Source: Faecalibacterium sp. I4-1-79
Lineage (GTDB): Bacteria; Bacillota; Clostridia; Oscillospirales; Ruminococcaceae
Length of the DNA stretch: 64,000 nucleotides
Direction: 5' to 3'
NCBI RefSeq assembly: GCF_023347235.1
Contig: NZ_CP094467.1
Span: 3,038,001-3,102,000 of the forward strand
In this document: in pieces, positions 57,279 to 64,000 of the stretch
Layout of the letters: every line of letters starts with the position of its first letter
Position numbering within the stretch: position 1 is the stretch's first letter
Translations under genes and position numbers: made by a program
The notes under the pieces: generated by a model
The model's input: only the letters and a program-made list of their open reading frames with translations
The model's database searches: none
What the model was told of the DNA's origin: nothing

Positions 57279-58713
57279 TGGCAACGTCCTCAACAGAGAC
57301 CATTGCATTGGTCACGATAAAGCCCATAATGTAGCAGATGACCAGACCCACTGCGTAGCAGCCAACGGAAGCAGCCACACCGTGAGGGCCGGCGGTCATG
57401 ACGAACAGAGCCAGCAGACCGGAGGGGCCCCAAGCAGTAGCAGCCACCTGCATGGCCATGACGAAGGCACCGCCGAAACCAGCGCCCAGACCGGCACTGA
57501 TGAAGGGCTTGCCCATGGGCAGGGTGACGCCGTAGATCAGCGGCTCGCCGATGCCCAGCAGGCCTGCGGGCAGTGCACCGGTGATCACGTTCTTCAGGCG
57601 GGTGTTGCCGCACTTCTTAGCCTTGAAGTAGATAGCGACAGCAGCGCCAACCTGACCTGCACCGGCCATAGCCAGCGCGGGGTACAGGGTAACGTAGCCA
57701 AAGCTCTCCAGCTGCACGGAGTACAGGGCGACCAGACCGTGGTGCATGCCCATAGCGACCATGGGCAGGAACAGAGCGGTGGAAACATAACCGGCAATGA
57801 TGCGCACGATCAGGATATCGCTCATGCACAGCTTTTCAACCACCCAGCACAGCGCGGTGGAAACATAACCGGTAGCGGGCATGATGATCAGGATATAGGG
57901 CACGAGGCACAGGATCATGGTGATCAGCGGGGTGAACACGATGTCCAGAGATTCGGGCATCCACTTGCGCACCCAGCGCTCGATCTTGACAAGGCACCAT
58001 GCGCCCAGCACAACGGCCAGCACGCCGCCGCGGCCTGCACGCAGGATGGAATCCAGCGGCACAGCCTCGTTGAAGAGACCCAGAATGGAAGAGATCTTGT
58101 TGATGCCCTCCAGACCGGTGATCATGCCCAGCATACCGCCCAGAATGGGGGTGCCGCCGAACTTTTCGGCTGCACGGTAGCCGACCCATGCGGTCAGGTA
58201 ACCAAGGAAGCAGGTGTTCATCAGGCCCAGCAGGGTGCTGATAAGGGCCAGTGCGGGGATGTCGGCGTAGTTCGGCACCACCTGCCCGATCAGAGAGTTG
58301 ATGCCGGCGCACAGACCGGAAGCCACAACGCCCGGGATCAGGGGGATAAAGATATCGCCAAAGGTCTTGAACAACTCCTTGACCTTGCTCTGCTTCTGCC
58401 CTGCCTTGACTGCGGCCTTGTTGGTCTGCCAGTCGTTGGCGGTGGAAGCGGCGGCGTCCGCCGGGATGCCCATGTCGCGGCAGATATCTGCGCACTTGCG
58501 GCACTTGCCGGGGCCGACCACGATCTCTACATAGCCGGTACGGTCGTGCACGATGCCCATTACGCCCTCGATGGCCTTCAGGCCCTCGTCGTCGATCTTG
58601 GCGTCATCTTTAACGCGCACCCGCAGACGGGTCATGCAGTTGGTTGCGGTGAGAACGTTGCTCTTTCCGCCGACTTTCTCCAGCGCCGCGCGGACCAGTT
58701 CTTCATTCGTCAT
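57271..58713 (-). CDS. murP: PTS EIIBC component (MurP-like)
   Basis: A 480-residue sugar permease. The EIIB domain (1-75) has the phosphocysteine Cys26 in TNCMTRLRV. The interdomain GKCRKCADIC holds three extra cysteines. EIIC (about 110-470) has about ten helices and GEPLIYGVTLPM. No EIIA domain is present, so a shared glucose-type EIIA must supply phosphate. MurP takes up MurNAc or a MurNAc-GlcNAc disaccharide with phosphorylation; the specificity here rests on context with murQ and mupG. Confidence 0.88.
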   Translation of the reverse strand: MTNEELVRAALEKVGGKSNVLTATNCMTRLRVRVKDDAKIDDEGLKAIEGVMGIVHDRTGYVEIVVGPGKCRKCADICRDMGIPADAAASTANDWQTNKAAVKAGQKQSKVKELFKTFGDIFIPLIPGVVASGLCAGINSLIGQVVPNYADIPALALISTLLGLMNTCFLGYLTAWVGYRAAEKFGGTPILGGMLGMITGLEGINKISSILGLFNEAVPLDSILRAGRGGVLAVVLGAWCLVKIERWVRKWMPESLDIVFTPLITMILCLVPYILIIMPATGYVSTALCWVVEKLCMSDILIVRIIAGYVSTALFLPMVAMGMHHGLVALYSVQLESFGYVTLYPALAMAGAGQVGAAVAIYFKAKKCGNTRLKNVITGALPAGLLGIGEPLIYGVTLPMGKPFISAGLGAGFGGAFVMAMQVAATAWGPSGLLALFVMTAGPHGVAASVGCYAVGLVICYIMGFIVTNAMVSVEDVANA

Positions 58714-58790
58714 AAGTGGGTCCTCCTTAAAAACAGGTGTATATCCGATGCGGCCTTTGCCGCTAAGGAACTTGAGTGTGCAAATGTGCC

Positions 58791-59699
58791 TTACAGCACT
58801 TCCAGCCGGATGGCCTCCCGCACATGGCCGCGTGCCCGTTCCAGCCGCCGGGCGGCTTCCTTGGCATCGCAGTCTGCCAGCAGCATGGTAATGGCAGTCT
58901 TTACGCTGCCGCCCGCTGCATCAATGGCGGCGCGGGCTTTTTCCCGCTCCACGCCGGTGGCGTCGATGACGATATTCTCGGCGCGGGTGTGCAGCTTTTC
59001 GTTGGTCTGCTGCACGTCCACCATCAGGTTCTGGTAGGCCTTGCCGGTGCGCACCATGGAACCGGTGGAGATCATGTTCAAAATCAGTTTCTGCGCCGTG
59101 CCGGACTTGAGCCGGGTGGAACCGGTCAGCACCTCGGGGCCGCAATTTACCTCAATGGCAAGCTCTGCGGCCTTGCCGATGGCGCTGCCGATATTGCAGG
59201 CAATGGCGGCGGTGTGACAGCCCACGCTTTTGGCGTAGTCCAGACCGCCCAGCACATAGGGCGTGCGGCCGGAGGCGGCAATGCCCACCACAAGGTCATT
59301 TGCGGTCAGGCCGTGGGCTTTCAGATCCTCAACAGCCAGCTCCCGGCTGTCCTCTGCGCCCTCCACGGCCTCAATGAAGGCTTTTTCGCCGCCGGCGATC
59401 AGCCCCACCACCATCTCCTTCGGCACACCGAAGGTGGGCGGGCACTCGGCGGCGTCCAGCACGCCCAAGCGGCCGGAGGTGCCGGCGCCCATATAGAACA
59501 GCCGTCCGCCCTTTTCAAAGGATTCTGCCGCCCATGTGACCGCCTGCGCGATCTGCGGCAGGCACTTGGCAATGGCCAGCGGTACCCGGGCGTCCTCCTC
59601 GTTCATGACAGTCACGATCTCCAGCGGGGACATCTGGTCCAGCTGCATCGTGCGCGGGTTGCGGGTCTCGGTGGTCATCCCACTCAGATTCAATCCCAT
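58791..59699 (-). CDS. murQ: N-acetylmuramic acid 6-phosphate etherase
   Basis: A 302-residue SIS-domain enzyme cleaving the lactyl ether of MurNAc-6P to GlcNAc-6P and D-lactate. TETRNPRT at the start, YMGAGTSGRLGVLDAAECPPTF and GIAASGRTPYV are family signatures, with the catalytic Glu in the DAAECPP part. GAGGTG precedes ATG 59699. First gene of murQ-murP-mupG. Confidence 0.95.
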   Translation of the reverse strand: MGLNLSGMTTETRNPRTMQLDQMSPLEIVTVMNEEDARVPLAIAKCLPQIAQAVTWAAESFEKGGRLFYMGAGTSGRLGVLDAAECPPTFGVPKEMVVGLIAGGEKAFIEAVEGAEDSRELAVEDLKAHGLTANDLVVGIAASGRTPYVLGGLDYAKSVGCHTAAIACNIGSAIGKAAELAIEVNCGPEVLTGSTRLKSGTAQKLILNMISTGSMVRTGKAYQNLMVDVQQTNEKLHTRAENIVIDATGVEREKARAAIDAAGGSVKTAITMLLADCDAKEAARRLERARGHVREAIRLEVL

Positions 59700-59750
59700 T
59701 TCCTGCACCTCAACTTTCCGCCGCACCCCTTGCGGCGTGATTGTGACCAA

Positions 59751-59779
59751 AGTATAAACTTTTTCAAACAAAATGTCCA
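59751..59779 (-). promoter_or_regulatory. Promoter of murQ-murP-mupG
   Basis: On the minus strand TGGACA, 17 bases, TATACT, ending 52 bases before murQ. Confidence 0.75.
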
Positions 59780-59798
59780 CAAAAAGACTATTTTGTGG
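59777..59798. promoter_or_regulatory. Candidate MurR operator
   Basis: CCACAAAA, 6 bases, TTTTGTGG: a perfect 8-bp inverted repeat. It covers the -35 of murQ on one strand and abuts TACAAT (59799-59804), the probable -10 of murR, on the other, so one regulator could govern both. Confidence 0.55.
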
Positions 59799-59901
59799 TA
59801 CAATGTTTTATGCAAGCATTGTTTTTGAAATTTTTGCATTCAAGTATGACTTTTTTGTGCAGCTTGTTCAATCCATCCTGAAATACAACAGAGGTATCGA
59901 T

Positions 59902-60768
59902 ATGCAGAACGTTCTTTTACGCCTGCGGGAGGTGCAGCCCTCCCTCAGCAGCACCGAGCGGCAGATCGCGCAGTTCATTCTGGACAACCCGGACGAGACC
60001 ACTACCCTTACCATCCGGGATCTGGCGCGGCGCTCCTTCTCCTCCCCTTCCAGTGTGGTGCGCATCTGCCGGGTGATCGGCTTTCAGGGCTACAAGGAAC
60101 TGCGCCACGCCCTGACGCTGGAGCTTGCCACCCTTGGGGAGAACGGCAGCCACCGGGAAAAGGATATCACCCCGCAGGACAGTTTGCAGGAGATCGTGGA
60201 AAAGGTGACCCACAAGAACATCCAGAGCCTGCTGGACACCCAGCGGCTGCTGTTGCTGGACGAGTTGGAACAGTGTGTGGAGCTGATCGCCAACGCCCGC
60301 ACGGTGCTTTTGTTCGGCATCGGCTCCTCGCTGTGCGTGGCAAAGGACACCTACCTGAAATTCCTGCGGCTGGACAAGCCATGCGTGGTCAACGAGGACT
60401 CCCACTCGCAGCTTTTGCAGGCGCGCAACGCCACCGCGCAGGATGTGGGCATCGTGTTCTCCTACTCCGGGCAGACCATGGAGATGATCCAGTGCATCAA
60501 GGAGATGAAGGCAGGCGGCGCACCGGTCATCGCGGTGACCCGCTACTACCCCTCCGAGGTGGCACAGCTGGCCGACCATGTGCTGTATGTGGCCGCCAAC
60601 GAGAGCCTGTTCCGCAACGGTGCCATGTCCTCCCGGCTTTCCCAGCTGAACGTGATGGATATCCTGTACACCGCCTACGCCAGCCGCAACCACGAGGACA
60701 CCATGCGCCGCCTGACCAAGACTCATATCTATAAGCCCGGTGACCCGGAGGTGCTGACCCAGCCGTAA
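59902..60768 (+). CDS. murR: RpiR-family regulator (MurR-like)
   Basis: A 288-residue regulator. An N-terminal RpiR helix-turn-helix (1-78: SSTERQIAQFILDNP, TIRDLARRSFSSPSSVVRIC) is fused to a SIS sugar-phosphate domain (about 125-265: LFGIGSSLCVAKD and FSYSGQTMEMI). The family senses MurNAc-6P or a related sugar phosphate. AGAGGT precedes ATG 59902. Divergent from murQ, with the operator at 59777. An in-frame longer start has no ribosome site and runs through the promoter. Confidence 0.9.
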   Translation: MQNVLLRLREVQPSLSSTERQIAQFILDNPDETTTLTIRDLARRSFSSPSSVVRICRVIGFQGYKELRHALTLELATLGENGSHREKDITPQDSLQEIVEKVTHKNIQSLLDTQRLLLLDELEQCVELIANARTVLLFGIGSSLCVAKDTYLKFLRLDKPCVVNEDSHSQLLQARNATAQDVGIVFSYSGQTMEMIQCIKEMKAGGAPVIAVTRYYPSEVAQLADHVLYVAANESLFRNGAMSSRLSQLNVMDILYTAYASRNHEDTMRRLTKTHIYKPGDPEVLTQP

Positions 60769-60796
60769 AACAAAAAGCCGTCCCGCAGGGTACAAA

Positions 60797-60832
60797 AAAG
60801 GCGCCTGGTGATCTTCTCACCAAGCGCCTTTG
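60797..60832. terminator. Terminator between convergent genes
   Basis: AAGGCGC-C-TGGTGA/TCACCA-A-GCGCCTT with TCTTC loop and TTTTTT on the minus strand. Confidence 0.75.
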
Positions 60833-60917
60833 CTTCCGTTAGCGAAAGTATAGCGTTTTTTACGGCTTTTTTCAATCTGAGCAGAAAAGCGACTGCTTTC
60901 CTGAAGAAATCCGGCAT

Positions 60918-61658
60918 TTACACCAGACTCTTGTAGGCTTCCAGATAGCGCAGACCCAGTGTCCGCAGGCTTTCAGTCGTGAAATGCAGCCCGTCCGGGC
61001 GGGCAGTAAGGTCAGCGGCGGAAACGACCGCACACTTCGGCAGCTGCGCGGCCAGTTCCGGCAGACGATGGTTGAACTCCTTCAATAGTTCTGCAGGAGT
61101 TCCGTGGAAACCGTTTTCCGGGTAGCCCAGTTCCCCCACCACGATGGGCAAATCGCCCAGTTCTTCCCGGAACGCCCGCATAGTGCGCAAGAACTGCTCC
61201 GGGTAGGCTTCCAGCTGCTCCGGGGCAAGACAGTCGCTCTCGCCCTGATGCCACAAGATCGCGGTCAGCGCGGAGGTGCGCATAGCCAGCTTTGCCTGAA
61301 AGACTGCATGGTCAAACAGCACCTCGCCCGGTTGCCACTGGCTGATGCGGGTACCGCCGTCTGCGCAGGGAATCAAGCCGATTTTAGCCCCGGTTTCTTT
61401 TTGCAGCTGCGCGGCAAAGCTTGCGGCAAGGTTTGCGCCGCTGCGTGGAACTGCCCCCTCTGCCACCGCCCGGTCCACATTGATGGGCTCACTCATGGGC
61501 TGCCAGCGCCCCATGCGCAGCATGAAGCAATCCGGGGCGGTGATGGTGTTCTCCGGGGTCAAATCGCCCCGTCCTGCCATGTTAGACTGTCCCACCAGCA
61601 AAAACGAGCGGATGCCCTGCGCTGCCTCGTGCAGACCATCGTTGATCCATAGTGCCAT
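60918..61658 (-). CDS. Sialate O-acetylesterase-like SGNH hydrolase (SASA domain)
   Basis: A 246-residue cytoplasmic esterase. The nucleophile Ser is in LVGQSNMAGRGD, the oxyanion residues in ILWHQGESDC and the Asp-His pair in PDGLHFTTESL, as in the CE6/sialate O-acetylesterase (SASA) family. No signal peptide. It removes acetyl groups from sugars. The gene is next to the MurNAc cluster but on its own TGC-extended TATACT promoter, so a role in de-O-acetylating muramyl or sialyl sugars is only a guess. AGGAGGCG precedes the ATG. Confidence 0.85.
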   Translation of the reverse strand: MALWINDGLHEAAQGIRSFLLVGQSNMAGRGDLTPENTITAPDCFMLRMGRWQPMSEPINVDRAVAEGAVPRSGANLAASFAAQLQKETGAKIGLIPCADGGTRISQWQPGEVLFDHAVFQAKLAMRTSALTAILWHQGESDCLAPEQLEAYPEQFLRTMRAFREELGDLPIVVGELGYPENGFHGTPAELLKEFNHRLPELAAQLPKCAVVSAADLTARPDGLHFTTESLRTLGLRYLEAYKSLV

Positions 61659-61766
61659 AACAAAACGCCTCCTGCGTGTTTTTTACCCCAGTATAGCACA
61701 AAAGCAGCCGATATTCACGAACGGCTGCTTCTATGCTGTGAAAATAATGAAGAAGGAGAGATCGTT

Positions 61767-61859
61767 TTGCATACGCTGTTGATCGTGGACGATGAGGAGA
61801 TCGAGCGCGAGGGGATGGCGCAGTTCATCCGCGACCACGGCAGGCTGGAAGATCAATGA
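61767..61859 (+). pseudogene. Response-regulator receiver stub
   Basis: TTG 61767 with AAGGAGAG 6 bases upstream begins LHTLLIVDDEEIEREGMAQF followed by IRDHGRLEDQ and a stop, 30 residues. This is the first strand and helix of a two-component receiver domain (DD pair intact), as in YesN-type AraC regulators. The rest of the protein is absent and a terminator follows. It is a truncated remnant. Confidence 0.75.
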
Positions 61860-61869
61860 CATAACAAGC

Positions 61870-61915
61870 ACAGCCCCGCTTTGGCGAAGGAGAAGCCAAA
61901 GCGGGGCTGTATTCA
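61870..61915 (+). terminator. Strong hairpin terminator
   Basis: ACAGCCCCGCTTTGGC/GCCAAAGCGGGGCTGT with a 9-base loop, then ATTC. Confidence 0.7.
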
Positions 61916-61943
61916 ATGAAGGAGAAATGAAGGGAATATCAGG

Positions 61944-62042
61944 TTACAGATTCAGCTCAAACTGTTCTGCCGTAACAGTTGCTTTGCCATCGGCAGCAAA
62001 GGTGATGCCGTCGGCAGACTGAGGGGTGTAGATCCATAACAT
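61944..62042 (-). pseudogene. C-terminal gene remnant, unidentified
   Basis: A short frame ends WIYTPQSADGITFAADGK, then TVTAEQFELNL and stop. It reads like the C-terminal strand of a larger enzyme. Just upstream on the minus strand another frame reads GLNEYVK, so a frameshift has probably joined two pieces. I cannot name the family. Confidence 0.4.
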
Positions 62043-62203
62043 ATTTTTACATATTCGTTCAGACCCTGCGGGGCTGAACATCTTGGCTTTCAGCCGTTAA
62101 CATAACCGACTAGCATGACCTTCCAGAAAAAGCGAGGGCAGGGCTGATCTGTTTTGTGACGGCTTTTTTGTTGCCGTTTTGCCCGTTGCGCCTCGAAAAC
62201 CGC

Positions 62204-62383
62204 ATGACCGTCTGCATGGGATACCCGGCGATGACCTCGCAAGACCTGGCCCCGGCAGCACCCCAGCCCCGGCAAAACGAAAAGCCGGCAGCAACAAAAA
62301 TCTCCGGCAAGGAGATCCTTGAAGCCATCCGGCTGATGGACGCAGACGAACGCAGAGAATTGACGAGAGTTCTGTTTGCATAA
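62204..62383 (+). CDS. Short open frame, possible relic
   Basis: A 59-residue frame whose last part SGKEILEAIRLMDADERREL looks like a helical C-terminus. No convincing ribosome site. It may be the tail of a lost mobile-element gene. Confidence 0.3.
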   Translation: MTVCMGYPAMTSQDLAPAAPQPRQNEKPAATKISGKEILEAIRLMDADERRELTRVLFA

Positions 62384-62413
62384 AAGATTCACGTTTGCGA
62401 AGCAATAAAAAAA

Positions 62414-62441
62414 GAACGTCAAATCTTACGATTTGACGTTC
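62414..62441 (-). terminator. Terminator of the lost tRNA-Lys(CTT)
   Basis: A perfect 12-bp stem GAACGTCAAATC/GATTTGACGTTC, TTAC loop, and TTTTTTT on the minus strand, just past the CCA end of the tRNA fragment. Confidence 0.75.
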
Positions 62442-62447
62442 AAAATC

Positions 62448-62492
62448 TGGTGCACCTCCAGGGACTCGAACCCTGGGCCCACTGATTAAGAG
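62448..62492 (-). pseudogene. 3' half of tRNA-Lys(CTT), attachment-site scar
   Basis: On the minus strand: anticodon loop CTCTTAA onward, variable loop, T arm CAGGG-TTCGAGT-CCCTG, acceptor GAGGTGC, A and CCA. The D arm and 5' acceptor half are missing; sequence to the right is unrelated. A 3' half of 45 bases with its terminator still in place is what site-specific integration into a tRNA leaves at the far end of an element. Confidence 0.85.
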
Positions 62493-62618
62493 AGCAAGCC
62501 ACCGGTTCGTCTCAATTTATGGAAGTTTTGAGTCATCGTTATTTTTAATCAAAGCAACGTGATTTTTCACCCAGTAATTTCTGCATCCTTTGTCGGATTT
62601 TGCAGCAAGAAGCACCCT

Positions 62619-62663
62619 CTGCACGTTTTGAAACCGTGCAAAATCCGTGCAGAAACCGTGCAC
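62619..62663. repeat. GTGCA direct repeats near the tRNA scar
   Basis: CTGCACG, CCGTGCA, CCGTGCA and CCGTGCAC spaced about 12 bases apart, about 130 bases from the tRNA scar. Comparable repeats follow tRNA-Lys(TTT) at 17303. They may be integrase arm-type sites. Confidence 0.5.
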
Positions 62664-62760
62664 TTACTCTCCGACAAATAAAATCGCCCTATCCTCACCG
62701 GCTTGACGGCATTGGTTTGAGTGGCCGCACACTAAAAATCAAGTCTTGGAGGATACCACT

Positions 62761-62808
62761 ATGATGAAACTGCTTTCCTGCCGGTACAACGGAAGACCAC
62801 CGGCCTGA
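62761..62808 (+). other. Fifteen-codon open frame with a good ribosome site
   Basis: TTGGAGGATACCACT precedes ATG, and the frame codes for MMKLLSCRYNGRPPA then stops. It could be the head of a lost gene or a leader peptide. Between 62493 and 62846 I see nothing else coding. Confidence 0.3.
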
Positions 62809-62846
62809 CAAAGCAGACCGGGGGCAAGGAAGTATCTCCGGGAATG

Positions 62847-63821
62847 TCACATGGTAAACTGGATAGCGCAGAAGGCAGCGTAGATGCACAGCAGAATAAT
62901 GCCCTGTGCACGGGACAGCTTGCCGCGCTTCAGTGCGGGAAGGGTCATGATCATCATGACAGCCAGCATGACCGGGATCTCCAGCACAAGGCTGGAATTG
63001 ATGCCGAACAAAGTAGAGCTCTGCGGCACGGTGAAGGGCGCCAGCGTGACGGACATACCGCTGACCAGCACCAGATTGAACACGTTTGCGCCCACGATGT
63101 TGCCAAGGGACAAATCGCTGCAGCCCTTGACCAGCGAGGTGATGGCGGTGACCAGCTCCGGCAGAGAGGTGCCCAGCGCCACAAAGGTCAGCGCGATGAC
63201 CGACTCCGGCACGCCCAGTGCCTGTGCGATGAGGGTGCCGTTATCCACCAGCAGGTTTGCGCCCAGTGCGATCAGCACAGCGCCCAGCACCAGCAGCACC
63301 AGCGTTTTGGTAAGGGACATCTCTTCCCCTGCATTTTCGGCCTCGGCCTCCGCTTCGGCGGCGGCAGGGGCTTTTTTCATCTGCAATACGTTTGCCACCA
63401 TGTAGGCCACGAACATGGCCAGCATCACAAAGCCCAGCGGGCGGGTGAATTCGCCCATGGCGTAGGCAGCCACGCAGTAGATGGCGGCTGCGGCAAAGAA
63501 GAAGGCTACCGGCACCCGCAGGGTCTTGGGGTCTACCTTGCCCGGACGGACGGCGATGGTGATGGCGGCGATCAGGGCAGAGTTGCAGATGACCGAGCCG
63601 ATGGCGTTGCCGTAGGCGATCTCACCATGGCCGGACACGGCGGACATGGTGGACACCATGACCTCCGGCAGAGTAGTGCCGATGGACACCACCGTTGCGC
63701 CGATAAGCAGCTCCGGCAGGTGGAACCGCCGGGCCAGTGCCGAAGCACCGTCCACGAACCAGTCGCCGCCCTTGATCAGGAACAGCAGACCGACGATAAA
63801 AAGCAATACAGGAACCAGCAT
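62847..63821 (-). CDS. CaCA-family Na+(K+)/Ca2+ exchanger-like antiporter
   Basis: A 324-residue membrane protein with about ten helices and the two inverted alpha-repeats of the CaCA family: GATVVSIGTTLPEVMVST near residue 46 and LTFVALGTSLPELVTAITS near residue 216, each with the ion-coordinating Glu. An Ala/Glu-rich linker (about 145-170) lies in the middle loop. It exchanges Ca2+ for Na+ or H+. ATG 63821 follows AGAGGAG; the longer frame to 63899 has no ribosome site. Confidence 0.92.
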   Translation of the reverse strand: MLVPVLLFIVGLLFLIKGGDWFVDGASALARRFHLPELLIGATVVSIGTTLPEVMVSTMSAVSGHGEIAYGNAIGSVICNSALIAAITIAVRPGKVDPKTLRVPVAFFFAAAAIYCVAAYAMGEFTRPLGFVMLAMFVAYMVANVLQMKKAPAAAEAEAEAENAGEEMSLTKTLVLLVLGAVLIALGANLLVDNGTLIAQALGVPESVIALTFVALGTSLPELVTAITSLVKGCSDLSLGNIVGANVFNLVLVSGMSVTLAPFTVPQSSTLFGINSSLVLEIPVMLAVMMIMTLPALKRGKLSRAQGIILLCIYAAFCAIQFTM

Positions 63822-63915
63822 AATTTTTCTCCTCTGAATTTTCGCGGGGCGTGAACCACAGAACCGGGAACGGATCGCTCCATCCCCGGTTCTGCACAAG
63901 ATCGGTCAGTTGGCG

Positions 63916-64000
63916 TTATTTCTGCATGATGTGGATGGCAAAACCGCCGTACTCGCCCTCAAGATACACATTCTTGATGCGGCCGTCCTCAAAATAGGCG
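63916..64000 (-). CDS. C-terminal end of an unidentified gene
   Basis: The last 27 codons read AYFEDGRIKNVYLEGEYGGF and AIHIMQK, then stop. The gene continues beyond the window. It ends 95 bases upstream of the exchanger start, so the two may be cotranscribed. The sequence is too short to assign. Confidence 0.55.
   Translation of the reverse strand, partial: AYFEDGRIKNVYLEGEYGGFAIHIMQK

Noticed and set aside
62448-62492. Functional tRNA
   Set aside because: No D arm and no 5' acceptor strand; the fragment is 45 bases long.

Overview
The window reads as chromosome of a GC-rich, low-redundancy member of the Bacillota (Clostridia, Oscillospirales). A Faecalibacterium-like gut commensal is my best guess. 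That guess rests on the set of protein families (ATP-type PEP carboxykinase, split transketolase, short HisG with a HisZ partner, AzlCD, CmpB-type membrane protein, MurNAc PTS genes), on strong AGGAGG-type ribosome sites and on the numerous extended -10 promoters. No 16S gene is present, so the genus is inference.

Layout. 0-7.7 kb: a partial glycosyltransferase, a HAD phosphatase, a patatin-like lipase overlapping an atypical PTS enzyme I, then rsmE/prmA divergent from a GNAT gene. 7.8-13.5 kb: a secreted Cys-rich repeat protein, a TetR regulator, a beheaded dehydratase next to a GntP permease, thioredoxin and a membrane-tailed XRE regulator. 13.6-21.2 kb: pckA, a small secreted protein, a permuted NlpC/P60 enzyme, tRNA-Lys(TTT), a split transketolase, an ECF S-component behind a structured leader, and nagB. 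21.3-30 kb: a LysR regulator fused to a tyrosine phosphatase, a pullulanase-like enzyme, an HtrA protease, a GNAT-MnmM-like fusion and prfC behind a possible attenuator. 30-41.5 kb: aldo/keto reductase, a thioredoxin-reductase-like gene with a Crp/Fnr regulator, asparaginase, AzlCD, a GGDEF-EAL-GGDEF protein, and a tightly overlapping alaX-trmB-59 aa-cmpB operon. 41.5-46.2 kb: a block (malQ, degenerate GGDEF protein, small helical protein, EamA transporter) bounded by inverted compound repeats of about 430 bp. 46.3-54.7 kb: a complete histidine operon, hisZG(fused)-D-C-B-H-A-F-IE-K. 54.8-60.8 kb: a MATE transporter and a MurNAc salvage locus, mupG-murP-murQ divergent from murR. 60.9-64 kb: a cytoplasmic SGNH-type esterase, a decay zone with a response-regulator stub and a tRNA-Lys(CTT) 3' half (an integration scar), a CaCA cation exchanger, and a partial gene at the edge.

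How genes work together. The histidine genes supply every step from PRPP/ATP to histidinol except the final oxidation, which hisD also performs. MurP, MupG and MurQ would import and cleave peptidoglycan-derived MurNAc compounds, MurR would control them, and nagB (far away) would feed the resulting amino sugar into glycolysis. MalQ and the pullulanase-like enzyme handle alpha-glucans. Gene spacing is punctuated by several families of dispersed palindromic repeats. These, the domain fusions and the leader RNAs are the most unusual content. No CRISPR array, intact insertion sequence or prophage was seen.
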